Assembly (NCBI GenBank): GCA_017547265.1
Contig: JAFYQC010000130.1
Coordinates: forward strand, 1 to 30,604
DNA length: 30,604 nucleotides
Direction of reading: 5' to 3'
DNA from: Kiritimatiellia bacterium
Lineage (GTDB): Bacteria; Verrucomicrobiota; Kiritimatiellia; RFP12; UBA1067
Below the pieces are notes generated by a model. That model was not told the origin of the DNA and ran no database searches. It saw only the letters and a list, made by a program, of their open reading frames with translations. Both the position numbers and the translations under genes were made by a program. Below are positions 29,043 to 30,604 of this stretch, piece after piece; position 1 is the stretch's first letter, and each line of letters opens with the position of its first letter.

Positions 29043-30604
29043 ATGAACATCAAAAAGGGGATTGGTTGTTTTGCCACCGCCTTTATGGCTCTGGCATCTT
29101 GGGCAGCGACCGTTGATTGCGAGTTCGCTACAATAGAACACCCGGACGAGTGGGATTCCGCCTCAGGCAAGGGCTTCCAGGTCGTCGTAACGCCAAAGGA
29201 GTCAATCGCCGGGCAGGATCTGTCCGTTCACCTCCACTGGATGAGGGTTAATGGCTACGGTGGCTTTGCTGGGTGGCAGCCCCCGAAGAAGGGCGTAGTG
29301 GCCGGCACGAAGTACACGTTCAACTTCAAGCCGGGGGGCGACCAGGACAATCTCCACCACTACGCCGCGTGCGTGTTCCTCGCGCCCGGCGGAGACTACA
29401 ACAAGAAGACGGCCGAGCGCTTTGTCGAGATCAAGATTCCGCCGCCTCCGCCTTATCCCGAACGCCCCGAGGCCGCCACCTTCAAGAACAGCTACATCTG
29501 GATCGAGAAGGGCGCGCCGCCCACCAAGGTCGGCGACGACGTGGTACTGACCGTAAACTACCACCTCGAGCCAACCGACACCTGGGGACCGAAGCCGACT
29601 AAGCTTTCCGTCACGCCCCTCGGCCCGTGGATCGACAATCCCGACGGCGTGATCAACAAGAGTCGCCACCATGTGTCGTACGGCGGCCAGATGTTCACGA
29701 AGGAGCTTCCCGTGGAGCCCGGCGACGGCGTGCTGGAGTTCCGCTTCAAGCTCGGCACCGCGTACCGCTACAACTCCTGCTTCTTCCTCTGCAAGTTCAA
29801 GCAGCCCGACGGCAAGGACTGGCCGTGGGATTTCCGCGGCGGCAGTCTCAACGTCGTGCCACAGAACGAATACTTCCGCATGTACCCGATGTCTCGCGGC
29901 GGCTGCTTCTACTATGGCGATACGCCGACAATTGCGCTCGTCTGGGGCGAGAAGGGCTTTGGCGGCATGAGGAAGGGCAAGGCCGTCGTGAAGGACTGCG
30001 AGAACCGCGTCGTCCTGGAGAAGGAGGTCGAGCTGAACCCCGCCCGCCGCGCGCAGATGATTTCGTTCCCGGGCTTCACGCGCCACGGCGTCTTCTCGCT
30101 CGTCGTCACCGCTCCTGGCTTCGGCAAGGACGGCGCTGACGTAGACGACTTCTGCTACTTCGCGACGATACCGAAGTTCGAGCGCATAGACGGCCGTCCC
30201 ACGCCGTTCGGCGTGACGAACGTCGGCGACCGCGACCTCAGCGAGCTGGCATACGATCTCGGCTTTACCCTCTGCCGTCACTTCATATCGTGGAAGGGCA
30301 TACGCCCCGCGCGAGAAAGGTGGCTGCTCAACTCCCTTGACAACACCATCGCCAACAACAACGCGGCTGGCCTCAAGCCCTGGCTGCAGATCCACGGGCC
30401 GCCGTCGTGGACGCTGCCCCCAGGGCTTCACAGTCCCGGCGAGTTCGAACCGGCGCCGTTCAACCTCGACGACTGGCAGGACACGCTGGTCACGCTTGCG
30501 CGCCGCTACAAGGGCCAGCTCTACGGCTTCGAGTTCCTCAACGAAATTGTCCCCGGCAATTCCTGCGAAGATCCTGTCGCTACCTACGTCGACATTTGCC
30601 GCAC
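29043..30604 (+). CDS. Exported clan GH-A-like glycoside hydrolase, 3'-truncated by the window edge
   Basis: 520 complete codons before the window ends, no stop reached. A signal peptide (MNIKKGIGCFATAFMALASWAA) predicts export. Residues about 25-375 form a region rich in beta strands that I do not recognise; it has repeated Pro/Trp/Tyr-rich segments such as PPPPYPERPEAATFKNSYIW and looks like tandem Ig-like or carbohydrate-binding modules. From about residue 383 a TIM-barrel begins: FGVTNVGDRDLSELAYDLGF, CRHFISWKGIRP, GLKPWLQIHGPPSWTLP, LVTLARRYKGQLYGFEFLNEI. The Asn500-Glu501 pair matches the acid/base N-E of clan GH-A (families such as GH39, GH5, GH42). The nucleophile Glu would lie beyond the window. 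Family and substrate are unassigned; polysaccharide degradation is inferred. Confidence 0.75.
   Translation, partial: MNIKKGIGCFATAFMALASWAATVDCEFATIEHPDEWDSASGKGFQVVVTPKESIAGQDLSVHLHWMRVNGYGGFAGWQPPKKGVVAGTKYTFNFKPGGDQDNLHHYAACVFLAPGGDYNKKTAERFVEIKIPPPPPYPERPEAATFKNSYIWIEKGAPPTKVGDDVVLTVNYHLEPTDTWGPKPTKLSVTPLGPWIDNPDGVINKSRHHVSYGGQMFTKELPVEPGDGVLEFRFKLGTAYRYNSCFFLCKFKQPDGKDWPWDFRGGSLNVVPQNEYFRMYPMSRGGCFYYGDTPTIALVWGEKGFGGMRKGKAVVKDCENRVVLEKEVELNPARRAQMISFPGFTRHGVFSLVVTAPGFGKDGADVDDFCYFATIPKFERIDGRPTPFGVTNVGDRDLSELAYDLGFTLCRHFISWKGIRPARERWLLNSLDNTIANNNAAGLKPWLQIHGPPSWTLPPGLHSPGEFEPAPFNLDDWQDTLVTLARRYKGQLYGFEFLNEIVPGNSCEDPVATYVDICR

Noticed and set aside
29202..30431. Minus-strand open frame opposite the glycoside hydrolase
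   Set aside because: The plus-strand frame has a promoter, signal peptide and catalytic motif; the antisense product is Ala/Val/Arg/Glu-rich with no recognisable domain.

Overview
The window reads as a compact, GC-rich chromosomal segment of a Gram-negative bacterium. Outer-membrane and envelope genes (lptD, pal, lspA, a secretin, tatB/tatC) are present. The greA gene is the long form with a large N-terminal extension that I know from Chlamydiae and relatives, and it sits beside a DksA-type protein with a histone-like lysine/alanine tail. From these, and the abundance of short repeats, I infer an uncultured member of the PVC superphylum, most plausibly Verrucomicrobiota/Kiritimatiellota. That placement is inference; no rRNA gene is present to confirm it. 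No tRNA, rRNA, CRISPR array, transposase, phage gene or convincing intrinsic terminator was seen, and no gene-free stretch exceeds about 100 bp.

Layout. 1-3704: the 3' end of an RNase E/G gene overlapping lptD, then a cinA/pncC-type gene on the minus strand (the only minus-strand gene) whose 3' end overlaps lptD. 3803-7758: hisS, a Sel1-repeat exported protein, a YmdB-type phosphodiesterase and an EpmA-like lysyl-transferase. 7779-10779: an unknown exported protein, argH and an orphan OppF/DppF-type ATPase. 10794-16543: a four-gene cluster resembling type II secretion/type IV pilus machinery (GspL/PilMN-like, GspM/PilO-like, a 1004-residue secretin with a charged C-terminal coiled coil, and a membrane-anchored coiled-coil protein). 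16540-19712: ychF, a heptamer-repeat array, thrC carrying two in-frame repeat insertions, and a short ArgA-type acetyltransferase. 19748-23749: long greA, dksA-like, lspA and a compact miaA. 23804-28988: pal, tatB, tatC, trkH and a large Orn/Lys/Arg decarboxylase. 29043-end: an exported clan GH-A-like glycoside hydrolase, cut off by the window edge.

Genes are packed tightly, often with ATGA or TGATG start/stop overlaps, so most should be co-transcribed and translationally coupled. Recognisable promoters interrupt these runs. In five of them the -10 hexamer ends only 7-8 nt before the start codon with no Shine-Dalgarno, predicting leaderless mRNAs (lptD, hisS, the unknown gene at 7779, the gspL-like gene and the glycoside hydrolase). 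In three others the TGA stop of the upstream gene doubles as the TG of an extended -10.

The most unusual local structure is in and around thrC. A double-hairpin palindrome (17853-17904) with compensatory base changes is inserted in frame in the coding sequence, a perfect 3 x 7-bp tandem repeat lies further in, and an array of degenerate heptamers supplies the Shine-Dalgarno. No complete novel defence or mobile system was found.
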